NCBI RefSeq assembly: GCF_014084105.1
Contig: NZ_CP048289.1
Location: 9,185,922 to 9,249,921 of the forward strand
Length of the DNA: 64,000 nucleotides
Source: Streptacidiphilus sp. P02-A3a
GTDB taxonomy: Bacteria; Actinomycetota; Actinomycetes; Streptomycetales; Streptomycetaceae
Reading direction: 5' to 3'
In this document: in pieces, positions 8,646-16,553 of the stretch
Position numbering within the stretch: the stretch's first letter is position 1
Layout of the letters: every line of letters begins with the position of its first letter
Made by a program: the position numbers and the translations under genes
The notes under the pieces: model-generated
What the model saw: only the letters and a program-made list of their open reading frames with translations
Databases searched by the model: none
What the model was told of the DNA's origin: nothing

Positions 8646-9013
8646 ACTGGAGTAGACATTGGCTTGTGTTGTGGTTATGGTTTCTCTCGTAGCCAAGAGG
8701 AACGCAGGGCCCGGCAGACATGAACTGCCAGCCAGGAGTACATGCAGGTGCAGTTGGCAGAGCGGTGCGGTGGCGGAGTTCCGGAGCCAGGGTTTGTGCA
8801 GGACGGCGACGGGACTGGCGACCGGACCGGGTGGCCCGCAGTGATCAGGGGCCGCCACCGATAGGACGCAGGTGCAGGACCAAGGACCGCAGCGAAGTTG
8901 AGTTGATGTGGTTCCTCGGTGAAGGCGTCGGCTGCGGACGCGCGCACCGGGAGGTTCGGCAGTGGGGTTCCAACCCAGCGTGAGCAGGTAGGGCGACGGG
9001 GCTGGCTGCCGGA
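8646..9013 (+). repeat. Inverted-repeat unit, copy A (leader of BldC-like gene)
   Basis: Starting at CTGGAGTAGACATTG and ending at GACGGGGCTGGCTGCCGG, this segment matches the reverse complement of 17766-18009 at both ends and in blocks (for example GTGGTTATGGTTTCTCTCGT and GTGAAGGCGTCGGCTGCGGA). It is about 120 bp longer in the middle. No reading frame is conserved across the whole unit in both copies, so it reads as a non-coding leader or structured RNA. A 12-nt motif around GCAGGTGCAG recurs at about 8744, 8870 and in the downstream leader at about 9045. Confidence 0.7.
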
Positions 9014-9280
9014 GGTGGTGCCGTGACGGGCCGCCAGCAGTTCGCAGGTGCAGGACGTAGTACGCAATGTCAGGTTCACCCAGAGGAAGAACGGAGGAGC
9101 CCCGCGCCATCGGGATCGCCCGGACGGAGTGTTGAGTCCGGGTACCGCAGGACATCGATAGTGAGGTGGTCTGAGGTCAAGCAACCGCGATCCCCGCACC
9201 CCCGACAGTGTTCAGGTCGGGACCGCGGATACACAGGACCGGCAGAGTAAAAGGCCGGTAGATGGTGTTGTAGTTCCTTC
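9014..9280. other. Non-coding stretch between leader repeat and hairpin
   Basis: No plausible gene on either strand. It contains another CGCAGGTGCAGGAC motif at about 9044-9057 and continues the long 5' region of the BldC-like gene. Confidence 0.5.
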
Positions 9281-9310
9281 GGGGCCCTGGTGCTAACGCA
9301 CCAGGGCCCC
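9281..9310 (+). terminator. Perfect 13-bp hairpin just upstream of BldC-like gene
   Basis: GGGGCCCTGGTGC (9281-9293) and its exact complement (9298-9310) flank a TAAC tetraloop. The stem ends 27 nt before the start codon. It could terminate a leader RNA (attenuator), stabilise the mRNA 5' end, or both. The second copy of the unit lacks it. Confidence 0.7.
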
Positions 9311-9337
9311 TCCACGCGTTCCAAAAGAGAGGCCCAC

Positions 9338-9676
9338 ATGACAGCAGACGCATCGTTCGACCGGCTCGATGACGACGACTACCCCGCCTACACCATGGGC
9401 CGGGCCGCCGAGATGCTCGGCACCACCCAGGGCTTCCTACGCGCCATCGGCGAAGCCCGCCTGATCACCCCGCTGCGCTCCACAGGCGGCCACCGCCGCT
9501 ACTCCCGCTACCAACTGCGCATCGCCGCCCGCGCCCGCGAACTGGTCGACCAGGGAACCCCCATCGAGGCCGCCTGCCGCATCGTCATCCTCGAAGACCA
9601 ACTCGAAGAAGCCCAGCGCATCAACGCCGAATACCGCCGCAACACCCAGCCGGCCGACCCCGGCGCCACGGCCTGA
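9338..9676 (+). CDS. BldC/MerR-type winged-helix DNA-binding protein, copy A
   Basis: This 112-residue protein has an acidic N-terminus (FDRLDDDDYPAYTM), then a MerR-like helix-turn-helix with GRAAEMLGTTQGFLRAIGEA and the wing GGHRRYSRYQL (about 20-60). An amphipathic helix with IVILEDQLEEAQRINAEYRR follows. It lacks a ligand-binding domain, as in BldC, which binds DNA cooperatively. The start ATG 9338 follows AGAGAGG. It has a non-coding leader of nearly 900 bp with a perfect hairpin. A frameshifted near-identical copy lies inverted at 17385-17719. Confidence 0.85.
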   Translation: MTADASFDRLDDDDYPAYTMGRAAEMLGTTQGFLRAIGEARLITPLRSTGGHRRYSRYQLRIAARARELVDQGTPIEAACRIVILEDQLEEAQRINAEYRRNTQPADPGATA

Positions 9677-10014
9677 GCAAGTTCGGGGCTCAGGCGAACA
9701 CGCGGACGGGGCAGTTCGCTGGCGTGGACTCCAGCCAAGCCCCGTCCTTCGAGACCCGGATCCGCCCCGGCGCCTCGTGACGCGGTGACGCGGCGGCACA
9801 GCCACGGTGTCAGGAGCCCGTGCTGTCCTGGGGGGCGGCGACGCGGACACCAGGATGCCGGCGGGATGCCGGCTGCGGGCAAGCGGCTGTGGTGCGTCTC
9901 CCGTGGGGACGTAGCGCCCGGGCCGGAACCAGCGGCTTCTGCGATATACGCGTGGATTGGGCGAGCCGGTCGCCCAGCGGGCGGAGGAACCCCGCCGCCA
10001 TCCCAGTGCGCGCC
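9677..10014. other. No confident gene
   Basis: About 340 bp of GC-rich DNA without a convincing frame. The minus strand shows protein-like scraps (GDRLAQSTRISQKPL near 9960) that may be the shattered 3' part of the pseudogene to the right. Confidence 0.4.
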
Positions 10015-10226
10015 GAAACCGGGAGGTGGACCCGCCGAGCATGATTCCCACCGCGAGTGTTCGGCGGCGCTCGATCTCGTCCACGCGGACACCGTGGACT
10101 TCGGCGCGCGAGAGGGCGAAGAGGGCACTCAGCCGAAGAAATGAGAGGGCCTCGCCTCCTGACAGTGCGAGTGCGACTCCTGTGCCGACGCCAGGCGCGG
10201 CCGCGACTCCTCCAACTGCAAGACCG
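10015..10226 (-). pseudogene. Fragment of an EcsC-like membrane protein
   Basis: On the minus strand a frame without start or end encodes GLAVGGVAAAPGVGTGVALA, then a hydrophobic stretch, then AEVHGVRVDEIERRRTLAVG and IMLGG. This layout (glycine-rich hydrophobic patch, then a HGVRxxDxERRR motif) resembles EcsC-like streptomycete proteins. It stops abruptly at about 10226, exactly where a plus-strand GHKL fragment begins, so a deletion junction lies there. The family call is from memory of the motif and tentative. Confidence 0.35.
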
Positions 10227-10536
10227 GTGAACTCCTCGACAACGCCCTGGACGCCGCCGAGGCCACCACCGCCGACCCCGAGATCAGCCTCACTGTCGAA
10301 CGCGCCGATGGCACGGTTCGGATGACGTTCACCGACAACGCCCCGGCACGAGCCCGGAGGTGGTCCAGCGGATGCTGGACTGCAGCAACAACGTCTCCGA
10401 CAAGGCCGCCTACCGCTCACCCGCCCGCAGCATGCAGGGCAACGCCTTCAAGGCCCTCCTCGTCATCCCCTACGCCTTGGCGTCGCCGAACCCCTGATCA
10501 TCGAAGCCCATGGCCTACGCCACGAGCAGGAGTCAC
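10202..10536 (+). pseudogene. Fragment of a topoisomerase VI B-like GHKL ATPase
   Basis: The frame gives GELLDNALDAAE (the GHKL N-box E-x-x-DNALDA) and VRMTFTDN (G1 box). A one-base loss near 10350 then shifts the frame, after which SPEVVQRMLDCSNNVSDKAA and MQGNAFKALLVIPYAL follow. A second shift near 10479 is needed to read VAEPLIIEAHG. The ATP-lid order fits topoisomerase VI subunit B-type proteins. Both ends are missing. This is dead remnant DNA in the island. Confidence 0.55.
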
Positions 10537-10551
10537 GTGCGGACGGACCGG

Positions 10552-11286
10552 TCAGTCCACCGCTGTGCACCGGGGTTGTCCGGCGTTCGGTTTCGGGGCC
10601 GGGGCGTCGATCGCGAAGAACCGGCTGTCGGTTCCGGCGACCGTCCGCAGCGGGGGCGCGGCCTTGCGCCCGTCGTCCCAGGTGCACGTGACGGCGTGGA
10701 CTCCGGGTGCGGTAAATCCGAAGACGAACCAGCTGGAGCCGGTCGGGGTGAATTTGCCCCAGCTGGTCTCGACCTTGCGGTTCCCGGCTCCGGTCAGCGC
10801 TCCGTCATACACGAACGAGTGCCGCTCGCCGACCTTCAGGCTGGCGAAGAACCATCCTGTGTGCACGAGTTGAGGCCCTCCTGGACCGCCGGCACGCTGT
10901 GGGTCCGGGTATTCGGCCTCCTCCATCGCTTTCCACACGCGGCCCGCTTCTTTGGTGTCGGCGGCGCGCTTCCACACGTCGACGCTGAGGGTCCAGTGCT
11001 TTCCGTCGAGCAGTCCGGTCGCGATGACCTCCGTGCTGGGCCGGGGCACCGCGTCCGGTTCTGCGGCGACGGACGTCGCGCCGGAGTCCTCGCCCGGGGA
11101 GACCGACGTCAGGATCCCGGCCGTGCACACGACGGCCAGCGCAATGACGACCGCCCCGGCCGCCCGACGCCTGCTCCTGCGTCGCCTGCCGCCCACAACG
11201 ATCGCCTCGACGGGCGCGTGCTTGATCCGGACGCCCAGCGCGGCGTCGGCGAGCAGCTCGGAGATGTCGGTGCCTGTATCCGTCAT
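10552..11286 (-). CDS. Membrane-anchored protein paired with SigE-type sigma factor
   Basis: This 244-residue protein starts at ATG 11286, overlapping the sigma gene stop (ATGA), so translation is coupled. Residues 1-35 are cytosolic (DISELLADAALGVRIKHAP), followed by a basic RRRRSRRR stretch and one membrane segment at about 40-60. A large extracytoplasmic domain follows with WKRAADTKEAGRVWKAMEE and a GWFFASLKVGERHSFVYDG core. The layout suits an anti-sigma or sensor partner of the sigma factor. It lacks a recognisable ZAS zinc motif, so direct sigma binding is inference. Confidence 0.7.
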   Translation of the reverse strand: MTDTGTDISELLADAALGVRIKHAPVEAIVVGGRRRRSRRRAAGAVVIALAVVCTAGILTSVSPGEDSGATSVAAEPDAVPRPSTEVIATGLLDGKHWTLSVDVWKRAADTKEAGRVWKAMEEAEYPDPQRAGGPGGPQLVHTGWFFASLKVGERHSFVYDGALTGAGNRKVETSWGKFTPTGSSWFVFGFTAPGVHAVTCTWDDGRKAAPPLRTVAGTDSRFFAIDAPAPKPNAGQPRCTAVD

Positions 11287-11861
11287 GACGTTCGCCCTTC
11301 GTGCATCATGTGAGTTGTGTCCGTGCTGGTGCGGGTCAGCCTGACGGCGGACCGGAGCCGGGTGATCCCTCTGGCCGCGTTGCTCTTCACGGTGCCCACC
11401 GAGCACCCCATCGCGGCGGCGGCCTGCGTTTCGCTCAGGTCCTCCCAGTACCGCAGCACGACGGCTTGTCTTTGCCGGACCGGCAGTTGGGCCAGCGCCG
11501 CGACCAGGTCGGATCGCTCGACGGCCTGTGCCATGTCGTCGCCGCGCTCTGGCAGATCGCGCCCGAGGCCGGGGTCATCACTTCGTGACAGGTACTCCTT
11601 GAGTCCTTTGCGGTACCTGCGCGCGTGTGTGTTGACCATGATGCGTCGCACATAGGCGTCCGGGTCCTGGGCCAGCGACACCTTGCGCCACGCCACAAAG
11701 GTCCGCTCCAGGCAGCTCTGTACGAGGTCTTCCGCTGCGTACTGCTCTCCTGTCAGGAGATACGCGGTCCGCATCAGCCGTGACCATCGGCCTACGACGA
11801 ACGCCTGGAAATCCTCGGAATCCCCACCGGCGCCTGCTACCGCTCCTGCCGTGTCTCTCAT
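11283..11861 (-). CDS. SigE-family ECF RNA polymerase sigma factor
   Basis: The 192-residue protein has sigma region 2 (DFQAFVVGRWSRLMRTAYLL; YAAEDLVQSCLERTFVAW) and region 4 (LPVRQRQAVVLRYWEDLSET and GCSVGTVKSNAARGI). The FVVGRWSRLMRTAYLLTG start is characteristic of the SigE/SigG group common in streptomycetes. The ribosome-binding site GAGGAGGTGAGCC before ATG 11861 is very strong. It is co-transcribed and overlapping with a membrane protein gene that is its likely regulator. It lies on the island, so it may be an acquired stress regulon. Confidence 0.9.
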   Translation of the reverse strand: MRDTAGAVAGAGGDSEDFQAFVVGRWSRLMRTAYLLTGEQYAAEDLVQSCLERTFVAWRKVSLAQDPDAYVRRIMVNTHARRYRKGLKEYLSRSDDPGLGRDLPERGDDMAQAVERSDLVAALAQLPVRQRQAVVLRYWEDLSETQAAAAMGCSVGTVKSNAARGITRLRSAVRLTRTSTDTTHMMHEGRTS

Positions 11862-12304
11862 GGCTCACCTCCTCACACCACAGAGTCCGCGGGCCCCGCA
11901 AACCGTTGCATGAGAAGGTGTGTCAAGTAGGCTGCTCTGAAAGGAAAATCCCAGGTCCGGTAGGCGCGCGGCAGCGTTTGGACTCCGCATGAAGCCCGCT
12001 CCGACGACTTGGCCCCAGTTTCGATCTGGCCCCGAGCGAAGGCTGGAACGGTCTTGATCGGGTGCTCGTCAGGATTCCAAGGATGGCGAACAGTCCCAGC
12101 AGTACTGGGTTGTCGACGAAGTCGCCGCGAGGCCCTTCGGCGCCGTGCACAGCAGGGCTCATGGGGTGGCCTCCCGGTGCAACCGGCAGACCTCACGGCC
12201 CTCGGGGTCACCCTGGAAGCTCCAGACCACAGGGCCAACCCTGTGCGGAACCTAGGCCGAGGAACTCGCGCCAGTGACCAAGCCCGATGATCACGAGGTG
12301 TTCC
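11862..12304. other. No confident gene; upstream region of sigma gene
   Basis: About 440 bp between the sigma gene and the transposase remnant. The minus strand has a short hydrophobic stretch (LLGLFAILGI near 12090) without a supported gene. It presumably holds the sigma promoter and the left flank of the IS remnant. Confidence 0.45.
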
Positions 12305-12586
12305 ATGCCTGCCGTTGTATCGTCTCCCATCCCCGCCGTACTGGTGAAGCTGGTTCCCCTGGACGCCGGTCGGGTCGCTGACCTGCACCCCGACTTCGGC
12401 TCGGTGCCCGACCTGCGCTCGCGGCGGGGCCGTTGGTACTCCCCGACAGAGATCCTGCTGGTGTGCGCCTGCGCGGTCGTCTCGGGCGCGAAGAGCATCG
12501 ACGAGCACGCCGAGTGGGGCGCGCGTGCCCCGGACACGCTCTTGGCGGTCATCGGACTCGTACTCTCGCTGGTGGATCACCCATGA
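12305..12586 (+). pseudogene. ISAs1-family transposase, N-terminal remnant
   Basis: From ATG 12305 the frame encodes about 87 residues of the DDE_Tnp_1-associated N-terminal domain: VPDLRSRRGRWYSPTEILL and VCACAVVSGAKSIDEHAEWG match ISAs1-family transposases. The frame then runs into unrelated sequence and stops at 12586; the catalytic DDE domain is missing. A relic of an insertion that was later deleted, abutting the membrane protein gene. Confidence 0.75.
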
Positions 12587-12617
12587 GGAGGCGGCGCTCG
12601 TGCGTGCGGGTCCGGGA

Positions 12618-13574
12618 CTATTCCCGGGTGACCACGTGGAGGGGTTCCGCGTCATCCGGTTCGGCGGCCTCCTCGGCTGCGCGCAGACGCAGCGTCACGA
12701 CCCTTGCGGCAACGGCGAGGAGGACGGCGAGGATGAGCACGCCCCGCAGTTGCGCCTCGTAGAGAATGCCGCCCTGGACGACGCGGAGCAGCGGATAGAG
12801 AGCGGCGGGCGCCAGGGCCAGCGCGGCGACGGCGGCTGGGCGGCGCAGGTGCTGTGTGGACAGCAGTGCGAGGCTGAGCGCCAGCACGGAGACCAGGATT
12901 TGCGAGACGCCCTGGGACAGGAGCAGCCCGGTCGCGCCTGCCAGGACGAAGGCGGCGGGTACGGCGGCGGCCCGCTTGGGCCCGTCCGCGGGGGTGAGCC
13001 CGAGCGGCGCGGCCAGGAGGAGCAGCGTGGAGACCACGGGACCGGCCAGGGGGAGGAAGGTGGCGGCCCACATCGGCCCGTCTCCGTGGGAGGTCGCGTA
13101 GTGCTCGGTCAGGGCTGCGCCCACTGCTGCGGTCGCGCAGGCGGCGACGGCCAGCAGGCGTGCGGTCTGCCGAAGTCCGAATGACAGCGCCAGCAGGGCC
13201 AGCAGCGGCAGGGCGGCCCCGGCGATGGTCGGCTCCAGCGCGAACTGCCGCTGCAACAGGTTCCAGGACAGCAGCGGGTGGAGCACTCGCAGGAGCGTCA
13301 CCACGCCGGCCAGGCGCACGGCGGCATCGACGGCGACGGCCAGCGGCGCGGCCCAGGCCAGGATCTGTCCCAGTGGCCGGTCCGGACCGATCCGCAGGCG
13401 CAGCCGCAGGCCGTGTGCGGCCAGGGCCCCGGCCTCCGACAGCATGGCCCACCGGCCGCCGCCCTGCGCGGCGTCGGTCGCTGTCGCGGCCAACTCGGCA
13501 CCGTGCAAGGACCGGTAGTGCGCGGGGTAGAGCCGCAGCGCGAGCCGCACCGCCCCTTTCAGCTTCGTGTTCAC
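12618..13574 (-). CDS. Integral membrane protein in PadR operon
   Basis: This 318-residue protein has GTG start 13574 overlapping the PadR stop (GTGA). The N-terminus MNTKLKGAVRLALRLYPAHY followed by a Gly/Ala-rich stretch is typical of streptomycete membrane proteins encoded after PadR regulators. Roughly eight hydrophobic segments fill residues 70-300, and the C-terminus is acidic (AAEEAAEPDDAEP). It is probably the regulated partner of the PadR gene; substrate unknown. Confidence 0.7.
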   Translation of the reverse strand: MNTKLKGAVRLALRLYPAHYRSLHGAELAATATDAAQGGGRWAMLSEAGALAAHGLRLRLRIGPDRPLGQILAWAAPLAVAVDAAVRLAGVVTLLRVLHPLLSWNLLQRQFALEPTIAGAALPLLALLALSFGLRQTARLLAVAACATAAVGAALTEHYATSHGDGPMWAATFLPLAGPVVSTLLLLAAPLGLTPADGPKRAAAVPAAFVLAGATGLLLSQGVSQILVSVLALSLALLSTQHLRRPAAVAALALAPAALYPLLRVVQGGILYEAQLRGVLILAVLLAVAARVVTLRLRAAEEAAEPDDAEPLHVVTRE

Positions 13575-13941
13575 GTGGTCGCCTCCGTCGCCCGGGCGGT
13601 GGCCCGGCTTCCCACGCCCATCCGGCGCTCCGCCTCCCGGGCCACCGCCTGTAGCCGTGCGGCCTCCGCCGCCAGTGCCTCGCGCCCCTGGCCGGTGAGG
13701 GCGTACACGCGGCGCGCGCGGCCGTCGACGACCTCCTCGCGTTCGACACGGACGACGCCCTCCTGCAACAGCCGGTCCAGTGCGCCGTAGAGGGTCCCCG
13801 CGCGGAGCCGGACCCTCCCCCGGAGATCTCGGCCACCTCCTGGATCAGCGCGTATCCGTGCCTCGGCTCGTCGGCGAGCGCGGTGAGCAGGAGAACCGTT
13901 GGCTCCTGCATCGCCCGCGCCGCACCTTTATTGCGACTCAT
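13571..13941 (-). pseudogene. PadR-family regulator with frameshift
   Basis: From ATG 13941 the frame gives MSRNKGAARAMQEPTVLLLT and HGYALIQEVAEISGG, the PadR winged-helix start. At a GGGGGAGGG run (about 13816-13824) the frame slips; the continuation (LRAGTLYGALDRLLQEGVV and GRARRVYALTGQGREALA) is in another frame and ends at 13571. One base is missing or two are extra. The rest of the domain is well conserved, so this could be a recent mutation or a sequencing error in a homopolymer. Homologues repress their own operon in response to stress or drugs. Confidence 0.75.
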
Positions 13942-13950
13942 GTGACCTAT

Positions 13951-13971
13951 ATATACTGCCCACCGGTATAT
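13951..13971. promoter_or_regulatory. Inverted repeat, probable PadR operator
   Basis: ATATAC (13951-13956) and GTATAT (13966-13971) are perfect inverted arms 9 bp apart, 10 bp upstream of the PadR start. PadR-family sites are often A/T-rich inverted repeats of this type overlapping their own promoter. The local A/T content is striking against the GC-rich surroundings. Confidence 0.55.
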
Positions 13972-14100
13972 GGGCACAAGGTGGCAGCCGCCCACGACCT
14001 GGCCCTGGGCGTGTGCTGGTGGGCTGCGCGCCAGCGGCCCAAACCGCACCTTTCCGCACTTACACGTGTCGGCGAGGGGGGTTGCCCATCTACAGGCCCC

Positions 14101-14200
14101 TGACCTGCGGAAATGTCGCCCAGACTTGATAGCTTCCCAAGCTTGCGACGCGATTCGATTCTCGTCACCCGCTCACAAAGCCGCAGGTCAGTGGCATGGT
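14101..14200 (+). repeat. Internal att-like site (degenerate tRNA-Gly 3' half)
   Basis: After a 30-bp flank shared with 19260-19289 (TGACCTGCGGAAATGTCGCC and on), AGCTTCCCAAGCTTGCGACGCGATTCGATTCTCGTCACCCGCT repeats the tRNA-Gly anticodon arm to acceptor end, in segments matching 4326-4369 with several changes. The bases that follow (ACAAAGCCGCAGGTCAGTGG) resemble the tRNA terminator. There is no 5' half, so this is not a tRNA gene. It divides the island into two units. Confidence 0.75.
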
Positions 14201-14471
14201 CAAGCTATGAGCTGCGAGCCGTGCGGCCACGGTGCACTGGCGCTGCACTGCTGTTGGCTCTGTCCCGTAGTACGGACTGACCCACAGCTACTCGGTCAAG
14301 GCCGTCCTGCCGCATTCCGCTTCGCTCGCCAACTGCGGTGACGCCAAATCACGTCCAGCACTGCTGGAGGTCACCACCCTAGGAGGCACCAGCGCTGCCA
14401 ACGCGGGCGACCGCTACACCTACCGCAGCCCGGCCGAAGGCTCGGGCTGCGGTGTCGGGTCGCGGGTCGCG
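14201..14471. other. No gene; small IPT/TIG-like scrap
   Basis: About 270 bp after the internal att-like site. A plus-strand frame at about 14370-14430 reads VTTLGGTSAANAGDRYTYRS, which resembles the end of an IPT/TIG domain, but there is no gene around it. Confidence 0.35.
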
Positions 14472-15122
14472 TCAGCCGCGGATCGCGGTGGATTCGCGGG
14501 TGAACTGGCGTTGGCCGATCAGCTTGTAGGCCAAGCGGGCTGGGGCGGGGACGACCTGAAGGAACCTCTGCCGTTCCGCGTGATCGGTTTCCTCGGTGAT
14601 GTGGCCGAGGATGACCAGCCGCCGCGTGAGCGGAATCGCGCTCATGCCGTGCTTGCCGAGCGCGTCCCATTCGCTCTGCGTCAGTGTGACGGCGACGATC
14701 GGGAGTATTTCCTGCTCCTCCTCGGCCAGGTGGTCGATCAGTGTCGGCATCATGGCGTCGATGAGGGCCGCCATCCGCTCCCCGGCGGCGGCGTCCGCGT
14801 TCGCTGTCCACACCGGCAGTTCCGCGCCGAGGGCCGTGACGGCGTGGTCGACCTGCGCGTGCTGCGCGTCCATCCGGTCCATCAGTTCCGGGTCGAGCGA
14901 AGTTCGCTCGCGCAGCAGAGGGAAGAGCAACTCGTCCTCGCCGGTGTGGTGCGTGTGCAGGAAGTGCAGCATCTCGCGGGCGTGCGCGCCGATGACCTTG
15001 GATCGCGCACGGTCGTTCGCCGCGGAGCGGAACAGTCGGGGGAGCTGACCGAACTCGCGCCGGATGACGCGGTGGATCAGGACCATCTCGTGGGTGTCGA
15101 TGCCGGGCCCCTGGGTGCTCAC
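14472..15122 (-). CDS. Hemerythrin HHE-domain protein
   Basis: This 216-residue protein uses GTG 15122, overlapping the stop of the QorB-like gene (GTGA). Metal-ligand residues are visible as THEMVLIHRVIRREF, the HTHHTGEDELLFPLL helix, AQHAQVDHAV and MPTLIDHLAEEEQEILP: the H-HxxxE-H-HxxxE order of a di-iron hemerythrin four-helix bundle. Such proteins bind oxygen, NO or iron, or act as redox sensors. The reading frame continues far upstream of the GTG, but that extension is not protein-like. It is in an operon with a quinone reductase and near a MarR gene, suggesting a redox-stress module. Confidence 0.85.
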   Translation of the reverse strand: MSTQGPGIDTHEMVLIHRVIRREFGQLPRLFRSAANDRARSKVIGAHAREMLHFLHTHHTGEDELLFPLLRERTSLDPELMDRMDAQHAQVDHAVTALGAELPVWTANADAAAGERMAALIDAMMPTLIDHLAEEEQEILPIVAVTLTQSEWDALGKHGMSAIPLTRRLVILGHITEETDHAERQRFLQVVPAPARLAYKLIGQRQFTRESTAIRG

Positions 15123-15991
15123 CGTGACTCCTCGATGGTCGCGGCTGCCTTCTGGACGGCTTCGTGGGCTGTGGTCGCCGGCCGGCCGATGAGCTTGACG
15201 AGGTCGTCGCTCTCGGTGAACAACTCTCCGCGGGCCAGGCCGGCATCGGCGTCGGCGACAGCGGCGGCCATCTCCGGGGGCAGCCCGGCAGCGGTCAGGG
15301 TGGCGGTGTAGTCGGCGACCGGCATGTCCTGGTAGGCGATGTGGGTACCGAGGACGTCGCTGATCGTGGCGGCGAGTTCGGTCAGGGTGAACGGCGTTCC
15401 GCCGAGCTCGTAGGTCGCTCCGAGGTGCTCGTCCTGGGTCAGCACCGCAGCGGCGGCGGCCGCGTAGTCGCGTCGGCTGGCCGCGCTGACGAGACCGTCG
15501 TGCGCACTGCCCAACAGTGCGTGGTACTGGGTGATCATCGGGAGCTGGTCGGTGTAGTTCTCCAGGTACCATCCGTTGCGCAGGATGGTGAACGCCGAAC
15601 CGCTGGCACGCAGGTAGTCCTCGGTGCGGCGGTGTTCGTCGGCGAGCGTCATCTTCGCGGTCGAGGCGTTGACGATGCTGGTGTACACGATGCGGGACAC
15701 ACCCGCTCGGCGCGCAGCGTCGATGGCGTTGCGGTGGTTGTCGAACCGCTGACCGACCGTCGTCGTCGAGACCAGCACCATCGCGTCGGCGCCCGCGAAC
15801 GCCTCGTCGAGCGTGCTCGGGTCGGCGAAGTCCGCGCGCCGCACCGTGACCCCGTCCTGTGCGAGGTCGGTGAGTTTGGCGACGTCGCGGCCGGTGGCCA
15901 CGATCTGCGCCGGCGGCGTTCCGGCGGCGAGGAGTTGATCGACGACGAGTCGGCCGAGGTGACCTGATGCTCCGGTGATGACCGTAGACAT
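15119..15991 (-). CDS. QorB-like NAD(P)H:quinone oxidoreductase (NmrA family)
   Basis: This 290-residue atypical short-chain dehydrogenase begins MSTVITGASGHLGRLVVDQL, with the GxxGxxG nucleotide loop at 7-13. The RNGWYLENY and SRRDYAAAAAAVL blocks are typical of the YtfG/QorB group, which reduces quinones with NADPH. The start ATG 15991 follows GAAGGGAAACATC. It is the first gene of a two-gene operon with the hemerythrin protein. A MarR-family regulator encoded upstream on the same strand and a perfect 20-bp inverted repeat 430 bp upstream are candidates for its control. Confidence 0.85.
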   Translation of the reverse strand: MSTVITGASGHLGRLVVDQLLAAGTPPAQIVATGRDVAKLTDLAQDGVTVRRADFADPSTLDEAFAGADAMVLVSTTTVGQRFDNHRNAIDAARRAGVSRIVYTSIVNASTAKMTLADEHRRTEDYLRASGSAFTILRNGWYLENYTDQLPMITQYHALLGSAHDGLVSAASRRDYAAAAAAVLTQDEHLGATYELGGTPFTLTELAATISDVLGTHIAYQDMPVADYTATLTAAGLPPEMAAAVADADAGLARGELFTESDDLVKLIGRPATTAHEAVQKAAATIEESR

Positions 15992-16416
15992 GATGTTTCC
16001 CTTCGTAAAGGTGCAGGGTGCAGGGTGCGCGAATTTCGGCGTGAGTGAAGACCGCCGGTGTCCGGCGGTGGGCGGCCAGTGGGATTCGCTGATAGGCCGG
16101 TGTGGTTGAGGGCGGTGGGGTATCTCGGCGGGATCGGCGCGGGTGCTGTCGTCGGGGTGGACGTCGGTCCAGCGCAGGACTCGGCCCGAGTCGCAGCGGG
16201 GCAGCGCGGGCTTCGGCCGAGGCCCGGTCAGGACACCGAGGAGCGCGGCGAGGATGTTCCCGGCATCGGCTAGGTGGTAGCGCGGGTCTGCGTGCGCTAC
16301 CCGCTGGTGCTGGGCTGGACCCCATCAGGTCTCCGCCGGTGGCGGCGGGCCGAGAGGCGACGAGTCCGACGTGCAGGGCCACCGTGCGTCATCGCAACCA
16401 CCCGTCCATCGCCGGA
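15992..16416. other. Intergenic, no gene seen
   Basis: About 425 bp between qorB and the 20-bp palindrome. It includes a short GTGCAGGGTGCAGGGTGCG direct repeat just upstream of qorB. No frame on either strand is convincingly protein-like. Confidence 0.5.
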
Positions 16417-16463
16417 ACATCGTCAGGATCATTGACCAATGTAGTCAATGATCCTGACGATGT
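16417..16463. promoter_or_regulatory. Perfect 20-bp inverted repeat near marR
   Basis: The 20-nt arm at 16417-16436 (ACATCGTCAGGATCATTGAC) is repeated exactly in reverse complement at 16444-16463, with a 7-bp spacer CAATGTA. It is 91 bp past the marR stop and 426 bp upstream of the qorB start. It could be a MarR-type operator (nested ATTGAC...GTCAAT) or a terminator for marR; no T tract follows on the minus strand. The right arm shares AATGAT and CTGAC with the region upstream of marR at 17189-17207. Confidence 0.65.
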
Positions 16464-16553
16464 CAAAAGAGGGCCGATGCCTGCTGGCACCCTCTGGCCC
16501 TGGCAGATCGCCGCGGACGGCAATCAGGGGCGGACGGTTCGGCGCGGCCTGCC

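Noticed and set aside
8675-9199. Protein-coding gene in the duplicated leader (minus strand, with VGTPLPNLPVRASAADAFTE)
   Set aside because: The block is shared by both copies, but the surrounding frame is not maintained between them and the composition is not protein-like; nucleotide-level conservation fits RNA or binding sites better.
14101-14179. Second tRNA-Gly gene
   Set aside because: Only the anticodon arm to acceptor 3' part is present, with mismatches; the 5' half is unrelated, so it is an att-like remnant.
15123-16382. N-terminal extension of the hemerythrin protein to over 600 residues
   Set aside because: The extension lies antiparallel in another frame of qorB and is Arg-rich; the GTGA-coupled start at 15122 fits far better.
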